Below, piece by piece: positions 28,117-37,128 of a stretch of 64,000 nucleotides of DNA. A program made the position numbers and the translations under genes. The stretch lies in the NCBI GenBank assembly GCA_049511715.1, contig JBEKXU010000001.1, positions 123,922 through 187,921 on the forward strand, written 5' to 3'. How positions within the stretch are numbered: position 1 is the first letter of the stretch; each line of letters opens with the position of its first letter. The notes beneath the pieces were generated by a model, which saw only the letters and a list, made by a program, of their open reading frames with translations, ran no database searches and was not told where the DNA came from. Source of the stretch: JBEKHT01 sp049511715 (GTDB lineage Bacteria; Chloroflexota; Anaerolineae; Anaerolineales; RBG-16-64-43).

Positions 28117-28524
28117 CTATAAGAGGGCGGGGGCCCCCGTGTCCAGCATAACCTCTCCCAGTTCAAAGAGCTCCTTGCGGCTGGAATGGCGGGAGGGGAC
28201 GCTGCGGGAGTGCGGCAGGGAGGTGACCGCGACTTCAATCGGCTCCGGATTTCGGCCGGAGTTCGAAATCACGAAGATAGTCTCGCCGGCCCTGAAAGGG
28301 ATTCCCTTCAACAGGATCGCGCCCATGCCTTCCAGCCGCTCGGCACGGCCCCACAACGGGTCGATGATCTCCACGACCGGATACAACCCGTCGGCCCGCG
28401 CCTGGACCTCATGGGGCAGAAGCTGGGAATGACCGCTGCCGAAGGTGTAGGCCAGCTTCCCTTCCAGAATCGTATCGCCGGACAAGGCCGCAGCGCGGCC
28501 TTCGTCGAGCGCCTCCGGGTTCGC
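28117..28524 (-). pseudogene. Truncated SIS-domain phosphosugar isomerase
   Basis: The frame ending at TAG 28117 retains blocks of the single-SIS-domain isomerase family (UPF0309-like): AYTFGSGHSQLL, DGLYPVVEIID, AERLEGMGAILL, FVISNSGRNPEPIEVA and TSLPHSRSVPSRHSSRK. Compared with my memory of the family, about ten residues are missing between DPLW and GRAERLEG, about a dozen between PIEVA and VTSL, and the protein stops after LDTGAPALL, where homologues continue some 50 residues. The N-terminal 30-40 residues are poorly matched and no good start is seen. It looks like a gene eroded by small in-frame deletions and C-terminal truncation. It lies between ptsI and the ROK kinase. Confidence 0.6.
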
Positions 28525-28728
28525 GAGCAACTGCGTGGACGGGTCTCGGCCCCGGCGCCGCCGCTCGGGCCTCGACGGCCTGAGCAGGGTTGTTCCTGCA
28601 GCGGCACGGTGATCCGGGTCCGGAAACCCCGGATCCCCATCGCAAGTGCCACGCCTGGATCGGCCTGGCGCCAGGTGTCCTAGCCGATCCAAGCTTGCAG
28701 AGGCAGCTGATTTTGGCCCGAATACCGG

Positions 28729-30444
28729 CTAGACCGGATAGTTCTTGGCGAGCCAATCGCGGACCGCTTCGGGGCCCTCCATGTCGAGAAGGGCCGGAGC
28801 CATTCGCTGGGTTTCCTCCAGGCTCAGGCCCCGCAGGATTTGCTTGACCTGCGGGATGACGGTAGGGTTCATGCTGAGCTCGTCCAGCCCAAGGCCAAGC
28901 AGGAGCGGGGTGGCGAGGGGCTCCCCTGCGATTTCGCCGCACATTCCCGCCCATTTCCCCTCGCGGTGAGCCGCCTGGACAACCTGCCGCACGAGTCTGA
29001 GAACCGAGGGCTGGAAGGCGTCCGCCAGGCTGGAGACGGAGGAGCTTGTGCGGTCCGCCGCTAGCGTGTACTGGCTGAGGTCATTCGTGCCGATGGAGAA
29101 GAAGTCGACCTCGGCCGCGAGCTGGTCCGCCATGACCGCAGCCGCGGGGATCTCCACCATAATGCCCACCTCAAGCTTCTCGGCGATCGCCGCTCCCTCC
29201 GCCGCCAGCTCCGCCCGGCATTCTTCGAGGACTCTCCGGCCGGCGCGGACTTCGGCCACGGTGGCCACCATTGGGAACATGAGCCTGAGATGGCCCCTGG
29301 CCCCAGCCCGCAAGACGGCTCGCAGCTGCGGTTTGAAAAGCTCGGGCTTGGCCAGACAGAGACGGATCGCGCGCAGACCCAGGAACGGGTTCATTTCCCC
29401 GGGCATGTCCAGGTAGGGCAGTTGCTTGTCCCCCCCGACGTCCAGGGTGCGCAGGATCACCGGCAGGGGATCGAAGGTGTCCAGGATGGCGCGATAGGCC
29501 TGGTACTGCTCCTCTTCGTCGGGCATGCTGGTCCTCTCCAGGTAGAGGAACTCCGTGCGCAGCAGTCCGACTCCCTCGGCGCCAGCCTCCAGGGCCGTTG
29601 CGGCGGAGGCGACATTGCCGATGTTGGCGGCCACTTCCACGCGATGGCCGTCGCGGGTTGTAGCAGGATCCCTCGCCCGCTTCCTGGCCTCATGGGCTTT
29701 CGAGTCCAGCCTCGAGGCCTGGGCGCGCTTGGCCGCCGAGATTTCCTCCTCCGGCTCAACGGTCAGCGTCCCTTCGCTACCATCCAGTAACAGCGGGCAA
29801 AGGTCGGGCAGGTCCAGGATTCCCGGCCCGATCCCGACAACGGCGGGTAACCCCAGCTGGCGGGCGAGGATGGCCACATGCGCGGTGGGCCCTCCCTCAA
29901 CCGTGCAAAATCCCAAGACCATCGACTTGTCCAGCGAGACAGTGTCGGAGGGGGTCAGGTCCCTGGCCAGGAGAATCGAAGGCCGGTCCAGCCCCTGGGT
30001 GGGTGAGCGCGGCACGTTGAGCAGGATGCGAACGATCCGCATGCCGACGTCGCGAACATCCGCGGCTCGCGCCCGGAGGTATTCGTCTTCCATCCCTTCG
30101 AGCAGCTGGGCATACCTTTCGGTCTCCTCTGCCACCGCGCCCTCGGCCTTGAGTCCTTCGGCGTGGATCTTGTTCTCGATCCCCGCCAGGTAGTCGGGGT
30201 CCTCCAGCATCATGGCGTGGGCCTCGAAGATCGAGGCCGTTTGGCGGTCAGTTTCCTTTTGGGCTTTTTCGAGGACCGCAGTCAGCTCCTGCCGGGCCTC
30301 CTTTAAGGCGGCTTCCAGCCCTTTCATTTCGGCGGAAGGGTCATGGGCCTGTTCCCGCCGGACGTGCACTTCGGACACCTTGAATTGAAAGGCCGGCCCG
30401 ATGGCGATTCCGGCGGAGGCGGGAGTGCCGCGCATCACCTTCAT
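28729..30444 (-). CDS. ptsI: Phosphoenolpyruvate--protein phosphotransferase (enzyme I)
   Basis: A 571-residue enzyme I, the PEP-dependent kinase of HPr in the cytoplasm. The active-site histidine is His189 in GGPTAHVAILARQLGLPAVVG. The PEP-binding barrel has LLRTEFLYLER near 300, SIGTNDLSQYTLAADR near 455 and the cysteine loop GMCGEIAGEPLATPLLLGLG near 500. The length equals that of typical enzyme I. A longer in-frame start upstream only covers ptsH in another frame, so ATG 30444, which overlaps the ptsH stop by 4 bp, is taken. No sugar-specific EII gene is in the window. Confidence 0.95.
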   Translation of the reverse strand: MKVMRGTPASAGIAIGPAFQFKVSEVHVRREQAHDPSAEMKGLEAALKEARQELTAVLEKAQKETDRQTASIFEAHAMMLEDPDYLAGIENKIHAEGLKAEGAVAEETERYAQLLEGMEDEYLRARAADVRDVGMRIVRILLNVPRSPTQGLDRPSILLARDLTPSDTVSLDKSMVLGFCTVEGGPTAHVAILARQLGLPAVVGIGPGILDLPDLCPLLLDGSEGTLTVEPEEEISAAKRAQASRLDSKAHEARKRARDPATTRDGHRVEVAANIGNVASAATALEAGAEGVGLLRTEFLYLERTSMPDEEEQYQAYRAILDTFDPLPVILRTLDVGGDKQLPYLDMPGEMNPFLGLRAIRLCLAKPELFKPQLRAVLRAGARGHLRLMFPMVATVAEVRAGRRVLEECRAELAAEGAAIAEKLEVGIMVEIPAAAVMADQLAAEVDFFSIGTNDLSQYTLAADRTSSSVSSLADAFQPSVLRLVRQVVQAAHREGKWAGMCGEIAGEPLATPLLLGLGLDELSMNPTVIPQVKQILRGLSLEETQRMAPALLDMEGPEAVRDWLAKNYPV

Positions 30445-30710
30445 GAGCTCTCTCCGAAGTTGGATTCGACCAGCTGGCGCAGGTCGGACAACGCCTGCTC
30501 CGCATCCTCTCCCTCCGCCTGCACGGTCACGACGGCCCCTTGGGTCGCTCCCAGGGTCAGAACGCCCAAAATGCTCTTTGCATTGGCCTGGCGGTCCCCG
30601 TGGATGACCTTGATGAGGGAATGGAACTTGTTGGCCGTCTGCACAAACAGCGCCGCGGGGCGGGCGTGCAAGCCGGCTTTGTGTATGACGGTGAGGACGA
30701 TTTCCGGCAT
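30441..30710 (-). CDS. ptsH: Phosphocarrier protein HPr
   Basis: An 89-residue HPr. His15 in HKAGLHARPAALF is the residue phosphorylated by enzyme I, and Ser46 in NAKSILGVLTLGA is at the position used by HPr kinase for regulation. Both are at the canonical positions. It passes phosphate to EII permeases or to DhaK-like or PRD-containing regulators. It heads the ptsH-ptsI-(SIS)-ROK unit. A free-standing PRD protein is encoded at 53934 in this window, a possible target. Confidence 0.95.
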   Translation of the reverse strand: MPEIVLTVIHKAGLHARPAALFVQTANKFHSLIKVIHGDRQANAKSILGVLTLGATQGAVVTVQAEGEDAEQALSDLRQLVESNFGESS

Positions 30711-31013
30711 CCAAGACTCCTTGGTCCGGCCGGTGAAAGGCCGTGGTGTGGGGTGCCTCTCATGATATTACGTTTCCGGCGGGGCCCTGCCGCCGCGGAA
30801 GAAGGGGTCGGCCTGGAGAATCGTGCTCAGAGAGGTCCGGGGTCCGGCTTCATACAGCGGCGCCTTGTGGAAATCCTCCTGAGGGCCCCGCCTCTTCTGG
30901 CATCCTATGGCGTCCCCCTTCCAGCGATTTCCCAGCCGCCGTCCCATCGGTGCCCGGCTGGCGTTTCCAAAGACCACATTCCATATTGAGATCAGAAGGG
31001 TTGCTGGCAACCC
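30711..31013. other. Intergenic region upstream of ptsH
   Basis: About 300 bp with no recognised gene. The ptsH promoter must lie here, but no good consensus was found. Confidence 0.35.
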
Positions 31014-32024
31014 TCACTGGACCACTATGGGAAAGCTCTGCGCCACGCCATTGGCCATGATCGTGACGGTGCCTGTGCCCGGCCGGGTGCTTATGCCTAT
31101 CCTCCAGGTCCAGGTGCAGACCCCGTTTGCATCGGCGGTTTCGGGGACCAATCCCTCGGCCGTGCTCCGGTTCCCGGACGGCGTTGTGTACTGGATGGAA
31201 CAAGCCGCCCCTGCCGCTGTCTGGATTGCCGCCGAGGCGCTCGCGCCCCGCAGTACGGGCGAGCTCAGGAGGTCAAGCCTGAATCCGGTTCCTGAGGCCG
31301 TGGGCTCAGCCAGGGTTGGCTCAGCGGGCTGAGTACTTGAGGAGGCGGGAGCAAATTGGGGCAGGGGGTTGATGGCGCCGGGCAATGTCTCGTACACGGC
31401 CAGCCAGTTCGCTGCGATTTCCTCCTGGGCTTGGACCAGCGTGATCGCGCCGTCGCAGACCTGGTCGTGCAGGAAGTCCTCGACCTGGTCCTTCTCGTGG
31501 AAACCCGGTTTGGGTTCGGCGGCCTCGGGCCAAAGGTTGGAAGGGTCGTTGGAACCGCCGATTTCCAGGGGCACGAGATGGTCGACTTCATACTCGCCGG
31601 AGGCGTGCATGAAGATGCCGCATTCGGCGTAGACCTCCTCTTTCTCAATTTCCGTAACATCGCGGACGCTTGAGCTATATCCGGACGTGCACACCTGTTC
31701 CCTGGTGGCACCCGGAAAGACGTCGCCGGGGGTGCAGGCCGGATCCGGCAACGCGCCCAAGACCACACACCCGGAAGTCTTCGTCTGATCCCCCCAACCT
31801 GGGCTGGGAGTTGAAGAAAGGACCAATGCAAACGGTGTCTCGCTGGGCAGTGGATTGGTGGCAGGCTGCGCTGTGACCGTGGACGGAAGGGATGGAAAGG
31901 CAGTTGACACAGCCGTCTCGGCTGCGGGCGATATCGTCGAAGGATTGGCTGTCGCCACCGTCGGGGCGCAAGCGGTCAGCGCGGCCAACGGCAAGAGGGT
32001 CAACCGCAGGAACCGTTTCAACAT
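31014..32024 (-). CDS. Lipoprotein with HNH-nuclease-like domain and Ig-like C-terminal domain
   Basis: A 336-residue exported protein. ATG 32024 begins a lipoprotein signal, MLKRFLRLTLLPLAALTAC. A Thr/Ser-rich linker runs to about residue 85. Residues 90-225 match a secreted HNH-like family: VCTSGYSSSVRDV, then GEYEVDHLVPLEIGGSNDPS and NLWPEAAEPKPGFHEKDQVE, where the DH of EVDH, the GGSND and NLWPE form the beta-beta-alpha metal core. Residues about 247-336 resemble an Ig-like module seen in many Chloroflexota surface proteins (SSPVLRGASASAAIQTAAGA and NGVCTWTWRIGISTRPGTG). Possible roles are extracellular DNA degradation or nutrient acquisition. The nuclease activity is unproven. Confidence 0.75.
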   Translation of the reverse strand: MLKRFLRLTLLPLAALTACAPTVATANPSTISPAAETAVSTAFPSLPSTVTAQPATNPLPSETPFALVLSSTPSPGWGDQTKTSGCVVLGALPDPACTPGDVFPGATREQVCTSGYSSSVRDVTEIEKEEVYAECGIFMHASGEYEVDHLVPLEIGGSNDPSNLWPEAAEPKPGFHEKDQVEDFLHDQVCDGAITLVQAQEEIAANWLAVYETLPGAINPLPQFAPASSSTQPAEPTLAEPTASGTGFRLDLLSSPVLRGASASAAIQTAAGAACSIQYTTPSGNRSTAEGLVPETADANGVCTWTWRIGISTRPGTGTVTIMANGVAQSFPIVVQ

Positions 32025-32514
32025 TGATACTCCGATGGTCCCGGGCCCGCTGCTCCGGGCATGGGTACACCTGAATTCAGCCCGTGAGAATCGCGAAGCC
32101 TGCCCCGGGCGCGCAAACCGAGCGCGGGGGGCCTGATCCGTGCGGGTAGCCGGCCTGATGGTGGAATTGCCTTTTCCCCCTCTGGATTGCGGAGCCGGTC
32201 CGCTGGCGGACCTGCGGAGTGAGACCGGCCATTCTCGCCCCGACGCGCGGACTTGGGGGGATGCGTTGCCTGCGCCGCGAAATGAATCCCCGCTCTGCAA
32301 AGAACGGCCCGACGGGGTGTATACGTTCCCAAAGAGGAAGCATCTTGGGAAAGCGTGACCATGGGGATTCGAAAAAGCCCGCTGCAGCAGGAGGGCCGGC
32401 AAGCCGGCTCCCCGTGCAAGGAAAAGGCGCTTGCCCCGAGGGGGGCGCCCCGCGATCATTCTGCAACCTCGGTTCTGTTTCAAAGCACCGGACCGATGGA
32501 TGCTCAGGACGCCT
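32025..32514. other. 490-bp stretch without gene
   Basis: No recognised gene or structured element. It must hold the promoter of the HNH-like lipoprotein gene. Confidence 0.4.
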
Positions 32515-33654
32515 CTAGCGCAGGATCTCGCGGGCGATCACCAGTCGCTGGATCTGGTTCGTTCCTTCGAAGATCTGCTGGAGTTTGGCATCCCGCATGT
32601 ACTTTTCCACCGGGTAGTCCTTCATATAACCGTATCCGCCCAGAATCTGAACGGCATCGACGGTCACCTGCATCGCGATGTCCCCCGCAAAGCATTTTGC
32701 CGATGCCGATTCCCTGGTATTCCGCTGCCCATGATCGTGCAGCCAGGCGGCGTGCCAGCATAGCAGACGAGCCGCATCGACCTTCATTGACATGTCTGCC
32801 AGCATGAATTGGATGGCTTCTTGAGCGGCAATCGCATCGCCGAACTGTTTCCGCTCCTTGGAATAGGCAGCCGCCGCCTCAAAAGCGGCGCGGGCGATGC
32901 CCACCGCCGCCGCTCCCACGCCTGCCCGGGATTCATCCAGCGTCATCATGGAGATTTTGAAACCGTCTCGCCCTTGGCCCAGTCGATAGCGGGCCGGGAC
33001 GCGGACATTGTCAAAGGTGACTTCCCGCGTGTCGGTTGCTCGCTGGCCCATCTTGTCCTCTTTCTTGCCGCGGACGATCCCGGGAGTATCCGCGGGGACC
33101 ATGAAGGCCGAGATCGCGCGGTGCCCCTGCTGAGGATCCTCCGTGGCAAATACGGAGTAGAGGCCGGCCACGCCCCCGTTGGTGATGAAATGCTTGGTGC
33201 CCTTGATGAGGTAGTCATCCCCCTCGCGGCGCGCCGTAGTACGCATCGAGGCCACGTCCGACCCGGCTTCCGGTTCGGTGAGGCAGAAGGCAGCCAAGTT
33301 CGGTCCCGAGCAATGCTTTGTCAGCAGCTCCTCTTTCAGCGCTTCGCTCCCTGCGATGAGAAACGGCGTCAGCCCGAGAATGTTCCCGCCCAGGCAGGCA
33401 GCCACTCCGCCGCAGGCCGCCCCCAGCTCCTCGGCGAACAAGCACCCTTCGAGCGACCCCAGGCCTGCCCCGCCGTATTTCTCGGGGACGGCATAATGAA
33501 GCAGGCCGAGCTTGTAGTACTTCTCCACGATTTCGGGCGAGTGCCGCTGTTCCTCATCCAGTTGGCGTGCGACCGGCGCAATCTCCTTCTGGGCGAACTC
33601 GTGCACCAGCTTGCAGAGCGATTTCTGTTCCTCGGTCAAGGTGAAATCGATCAT
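32515..33654 (-). CDS. Acyl-CoA dehydrogenase
   Basis: A 379-residue FAD flavoenzyme that introduces the alpha-beta double bond in acyl-CoA. AFCLTEPEAGSDVASMRTT near residue 120 and GTKHFITNGGVAGLYSVFA near 150 are the first signature. QILGGYGYMKDYPVEKYMRD near 340 is the second, and the catalytic base is the Glu in IFEGTNQIQRLVIAREI. The length is standard. ATG 33654 follows AGGAGG. It lies 197 bp after the broken 3-hydroxyacyl-CoA dehydrogenase gene. Short-chain or branched-chain substrates are likely, but specificity is not readable. Confidence 0.93.
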   Translation of the reverse strand: MIDFTLTEEQKSLCKLVHEFAQKEIAPVARQLDEEQRHSPEIVEKYYKLGLLHYAVPEKYGGAGLGSLEGCLFAEELGAACGGVAACLGGNILGLTPFLIAGSEALKEELLTKHCSGPNLAAFCLTEPEAGSDVASMRTTARREGDDYLIKGTKHFITNGGVAGLYSVFATEDPQQGHRAISAFMVPADTPGIVRGKKEDKMGQRATDTREVTFDNVRVPARYRLGQGRDGFKISMMTLDESRAGVGAAAVGIARAAFEAAAAYSKERKQFGDAIAAQEAIQFMLADMSMKVDAARLLCWHAAWLHDHGQRNTRESASAKCFAGDIAMQVTVDAVQILGGYGYMKDYPVEKYMRDAKLQQIFEGTNQIQRLVIAREILR

Positions 33655-33851
33655 GCAATCCTCCTTCTCAGCATCGTGAAAGCATGAGCATCATTGGAGA
33701 CTGACGCTCCGCTGCGGATCGATCTCTGGCCCCTGTCAAGCCCGGACGCGGACTTCCAGTTGTGTCTTTGGTCGTTTTCCTTCCATGACCAAGCCAAGAC
33801 AGAGGGAGCCTTCAGGCGCCGCGGGGGGCTTGGTTCGCGCACGGCGCTGAT

Positions 33852-34777
33852 TCATGCCTGAGGATTCTGGCCCTCTTTCTTGGGGTACTCGTAGAAGCCC
33901 TTGCCAACTTTCCGGCCCCACTCTCCGCGCGCGTACTTCTCAACGACGGTGGGGGAGGGGCGGTCCGCGGGCTCGCCCGTCTCCCGGAATCGTTCCATTC
34001 CGATGTCGTACGCCAGATCGATCCCGGTGAGATCCATCAGCCGGAAGGGTCCCAGGGGATGGCCCAATCCATTCTCCACCGCCAGGTCAATATCCTCGTA
34101 GGATGCAATGCCCATCTCGAACAGGCTGAACGCTTCTTTGTTGATGGCTGTGATGATCCGGTTGACAAGGAACCCGTAGATTTCTCTCCTGAGCAGAACG
34201 GGGATTTTCCCCATTCTCCTGGCAACGTCCATGACCGTCGCTGCTGTCGTTTCGGATACGTGCTCTCCTTGAACGATTTCGACCAGCTTCATGACCAGGG
34301 CGGGGTTGAAGAAATGCATGTTGACCACCTGCCCAGGGCGGGGTTGAAGAAATGCATGTTGACCACCTGCCCAGGGCGGTTTGTGGCTCCCGCGATTTGG
34401 GAGCTGACAATGAACGAACTGTTCGTTGCCAGGATCGCGTGAGGAGGGCTGAACCGGTCCAGCTGGGCGAAGACCTCGCGCTTCAGTTCCAGTTTCTCGA
34501 AAACGGCTTCGATTACAAGATCCGCGCCGGCAGCTGCATTTTCCAAGGCTGGCACAAATGCCAGGTTCCCACGCGCTTGCCCTGCCTGGGCCTCGGTCAG
34601 TCGGCCTTTCGTGACGCGCCCCGCCAGATACGTCTCTGCGAACTGATCGGCCTGCTGAAGCGCTTCTTGCCTGGTGTCCGTGCATTTCACTTTGAATCCG
34701 GCGATCGCGGCGCACAGGGCAATCTGGTGCCCCATGTTGCCGGCCCCAACCACGCAAATGGATTCAACGTTTGCCAT
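33852..34777 (-). pseudogene. 3-hydroxyacyl-CoA dehydrogenase, frameshifted by a tandem duplication
   Basis: From ATG 34777, behind GGAGGGAAG, the frame encodes ICVVGAGNMGHQIALCAAIA, the NAD-binding fold, and reaches RPGQVVNMHFFNPAL, which includes the catalytic His-Phe-Phe-Asn-Pro. A perfect 38-bp tandem duplication at 34295-34379 then shifts the frame. The original frame runs into GRWSTCISSTPPWS and stops. The second frame continues as VMKLVEIVQGEHVS and on through FLVNRIITAINKEAFSLFE to a normal end at 33852. Removing one 38-bp unit restores a normal protein of about 295 residues. As written it makes only a truncated NAD domain. The damage looks very recent because all the rest is conserved. 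Confidence 0.85.
34295..34379. repeat. 38-bp perfect tandem duplication (2.2 copies)
   Basis: Each base from 34295 to 34341 is identical to the base 38 positions later, so 85 bp have period 38. Because 38 is not a multiple of three, it causes the frameshift in the 3-hydroxyacyl-CoA dehydrogenase gene. Confidence 0.95.
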
Positions 34778-35361
34778 GACGCTTCCCTCCTTGCTCTCTT
34801 GTCCTTCGGGTGCGGGTATGATCCAGCCTTCGGACGATGCCCAGCCTTCGTCCACGGTGGGGCCGCTGACCTTGAATCAATTGGGCCTTTTCTTGGCTGC
34901 GCAGACCCGGGCCCTATTCTACGGATGATAGTGGTCTTGAGCAATCCGGCTGGACCATATCCTGCCAGGCCCTTTGGCTCCAATCCTCGGGCCCGACCAT
35001 GGCGGCAACACGCTAGGCACCGTGGCATCACATTCTTCCGCCTCAATTGGGCTTGGCCGCAAGCGATCCCCCATGCTGGAGAGCCGATCCTTCAAGTGCC
35101 TTGGGCTCCCTGAGAGGTGGCCCATTTCTCCCGGATCACCGCCTTTTTCGTGGGAGCGGACCGTCAGTGCAACGAAGCGAGGGCCGAGGGTGGAGATCCT
35201 CAGCCTCGGCCGCGTGAGAGCGGCATTCATTGCCTCTCGATTCCTGGCTGCAGGAAAAGGAAACCGGTGTTGGGGATCTGAGGCATGGGGATGGAGTTCG
35301 CGCAGAGAAGTGGTTCAGATGACACAAGGGGACATAGGGAAGCCCTCCGGGAGAAGGGGCA
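34778..35361. other. 584-bp stretch without gene
   Basis: No recognised gene, between the broken dehydrogenase gene and the methyltransferase pseudogene. Confidence 0.4.
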
Positions 35362-36022
35362 TTAGCCGAGAGGGGTTCCCCCTGACCTTTGCCAGCAAAG
35401 AGCCTCAGTCCGTTGCCAGCCCCGGGAACTGGTCTGCCCTCCTGTTGCATTTTGGGAGCGCTTGGTCGCTTTGATCGGCCGGGTGCTCACGTCCTGGACA
35501 TCGCTGAACCCGGCCTTCTGCAGCATTTCTTTGTACTCGTGGAAGTCATACGTTGCCCCTCCCTCGGAAACCCGCGATGAACCTCGGGCCCGGGGTCGTG
35601 GGGTCGGGATACTCGCGCCGGATGGCGTTGATCAGCAGGCTTCCCCTCTGTGCGAGAGCGTCATACCCCTTGCGGAACAGCCGGGTATTCTGGCCCGGGC
35701 TGAAGAAGTGCGTGATGTCGCCGATGTAGGTGGGTTTGTCGGGAAGCAGATAGCTCTGCGCCTCAGGAACGAGGCGGTACTGATCGCCGTCCCTTGCCAG
35801 CAGCTTCTTGGCGATTAGATCATCCAGCATTCACGTTCCAAGGGGATCCCATTGATGGGAAGAGGCGATTCTGTCGGCGGTCGTCTCTCCGGCCGCCACC
35901 TTGGCCCAAACCTGAAGCCCCAGGGCGACGCGGAGGATCGCGACCTCGACGAGATGCACGTCGATCCGGTCCAGGATATCGGGAGCGGGCAGGGCAGGGG
36001 ATTGGTTCTTCTGCCGGTCCAT
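35362..36022 (-). pseudogene. Decayed O-methyltransferase-like gene
   Basis: ATG 36022, with AGGAGG 6 nt upstream, opens a dimerisation-domain-like N-terminus: VAILRVALGLQVWAKVAAG, then TADRIASSHQWDPLGT. An in-frame TGA (35831-35833) interrupts it, and the same frame resumes MLDDLIAKKLLARDGDQYRL, exactly as expected for the next helix and wing. After LLPDKPTYIGDITHF the sequence jumps to NTRLFRKGYDALAQRGSLLI, so the central SAM-binding region of about 130 residues is missing. A frameshift near 35555-35575 then moves to ATYDFHEYKEMLQKAGFSDV, the usual C-terminal helix. Three independent lesions mark a dead gene. Confidence 0.8.
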
Positions 36023-36343
36023 CTTGGGCCTCCTCGGTCTTTGGGGGCGCTCCTGGCTCCATGCCCGGGCCACCCCCGTATCGAAGTCCCGGGAATGGGT
36101 CCTTTGCGGGACGCATCGCGAGGAGGTGTCCGAGGCCGCGGGCCAGGCCGCTTGGGGGGTAAGGACAATTGAACTCATTCTCCGGCAACTTGTCAGGAAA
36201 GACAAACCCCCTTTTCTTGGCAGCCCGTTGAGCAAGGTTCGCCGGATTGTCCCGGCCGAATAGCGGACTTGAGACAGTTGCCCGGAGATCCATAAAGCCA
36301 GAGCATCAAGAGGCTTGGGAACGAGGCGGGTGCCGGGCGGAAA
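36023..36343. other. 321-bp gap
   Basis: No gene recognised between the methyltransferase relic and the acetyltransferase gene. Confidence 0.4.
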
Positions 36344-36964
36344 CTAGTCGAGCCGGAGAGTGGCCTCCTTCTTGATGAATGGACCGAAAACGCGGCTGGC
36401 CAGGTCGAACGCTTGAGTTGGGTCCAGCGGCTGGACGGGATGAACCATCAAATGCATGGGGAGTGGCGGCACATGGTCCCCCACGTACTGGCGGTAGTGG
36501 ATCCCGCGCAGGACCCGCGCCCCGAGCCGTCGGTAGAAGTCTATCCGCCTCTCTGCCAACCCGCGGGCCTCCGAGGTAGCTGCCAGATCGGGGATCTCAA
36601 CTTCAAGAAAAAGGGCCCGGCAGGAAGGATCGAGACTTTCCACGATCTCCCGATAGAACCAAGAGCCATAACCCTGGGCTCGCTCTCCGTCGACGATGGC
36701 CAGGTACCACAGGAGGGCCGCGGTGTGCTGCTGAAAGTCTTGGTGAGCTGCCATGCCGGTGAGATGACCGGCTGAGTCCACGGCCGCCAGGAGATGGACG
36801 CCTCTTTGGGCTGCTCGCGGACCTTCGTTTAGGACGGCCAGAAAGGTCGAAACCAGGGCCTTTTCGGAGGGCGGAAAGGAGAGCTCATATAAATCGAGCC
36901 ACGGGAAAAGCAGGCTGTCGTCGATCCTCGTGATTTCGTGGATCTCGAGGTTTTCTACGGGCAC
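36344..36964 (-). CDS. GNAT-family acetyltransferase-like protein
   Basis: A 206-residue soluble protein with the general layout of Gcn5-related acetyltransferases: an N-terminal strand-helix with LYELSFPPSEK near residue 26, a central VHLLAAVDSAGHLTGMAAHQ pair of strands near 55, LLWYLAIVDGERAQGYGSWF near 84 with the acetyl-CoA loop (ERAQGYGS in place of RGxG), and LFLEVEIPDLA near 117. The start is GTG 36964 with AGAGGAG upstream. The longer frame upstream is low-complexity. The acceptor is unknown. It lies between the acyl-CoA ligase gene and the methyltransferase relic. Confidence 0.7.
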   Translation of the reverse strand: MPVENLEIHEITRIDDSLLFPWLDLYELSFPPSEKALVSTFLAVLNEGPRAAQRGVHLLAAVDSAGHLTGMAAHQDFQQHTAALLWYLAIVDGERAQGYGSWFYREIVESLDPSCRALFLEVEIPDLAATSEARGLAERRIDFYRRLGARVLRGIHYRQYVGDHVPPLPMHLMVHPVQPLDPTQAFDLASRVFGPFIKKEATLRLD

Positions 36965-37128
36965 GTCGCTCCTCTTGCCGTTCGCCGCAGAACGAGATGG
37001 GCCGTGACGTGAAGCCCGGGGCCGGAGCTCCGATGGGCAGCGGGCAGGCTCGGCGCCAAGTCCTGCCTGTGGGGCGGGGGAGAGGTCTCCGGGCAATCGA
37101 TTCCGCGGGGCACATACCGTTCTCGGAA

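Noticed and set aside
27123..30710. Complete PTS sugar transport system
   Set aside because: Only HPr and enzyme I are present; no EII domain is found.
35831..35833. TGA recoded as selenocysteine or tryptophan in the methyltransferase
   Set aside because: TGA ends many intact genes here, and the gene also has a core deletion and a frameshift.
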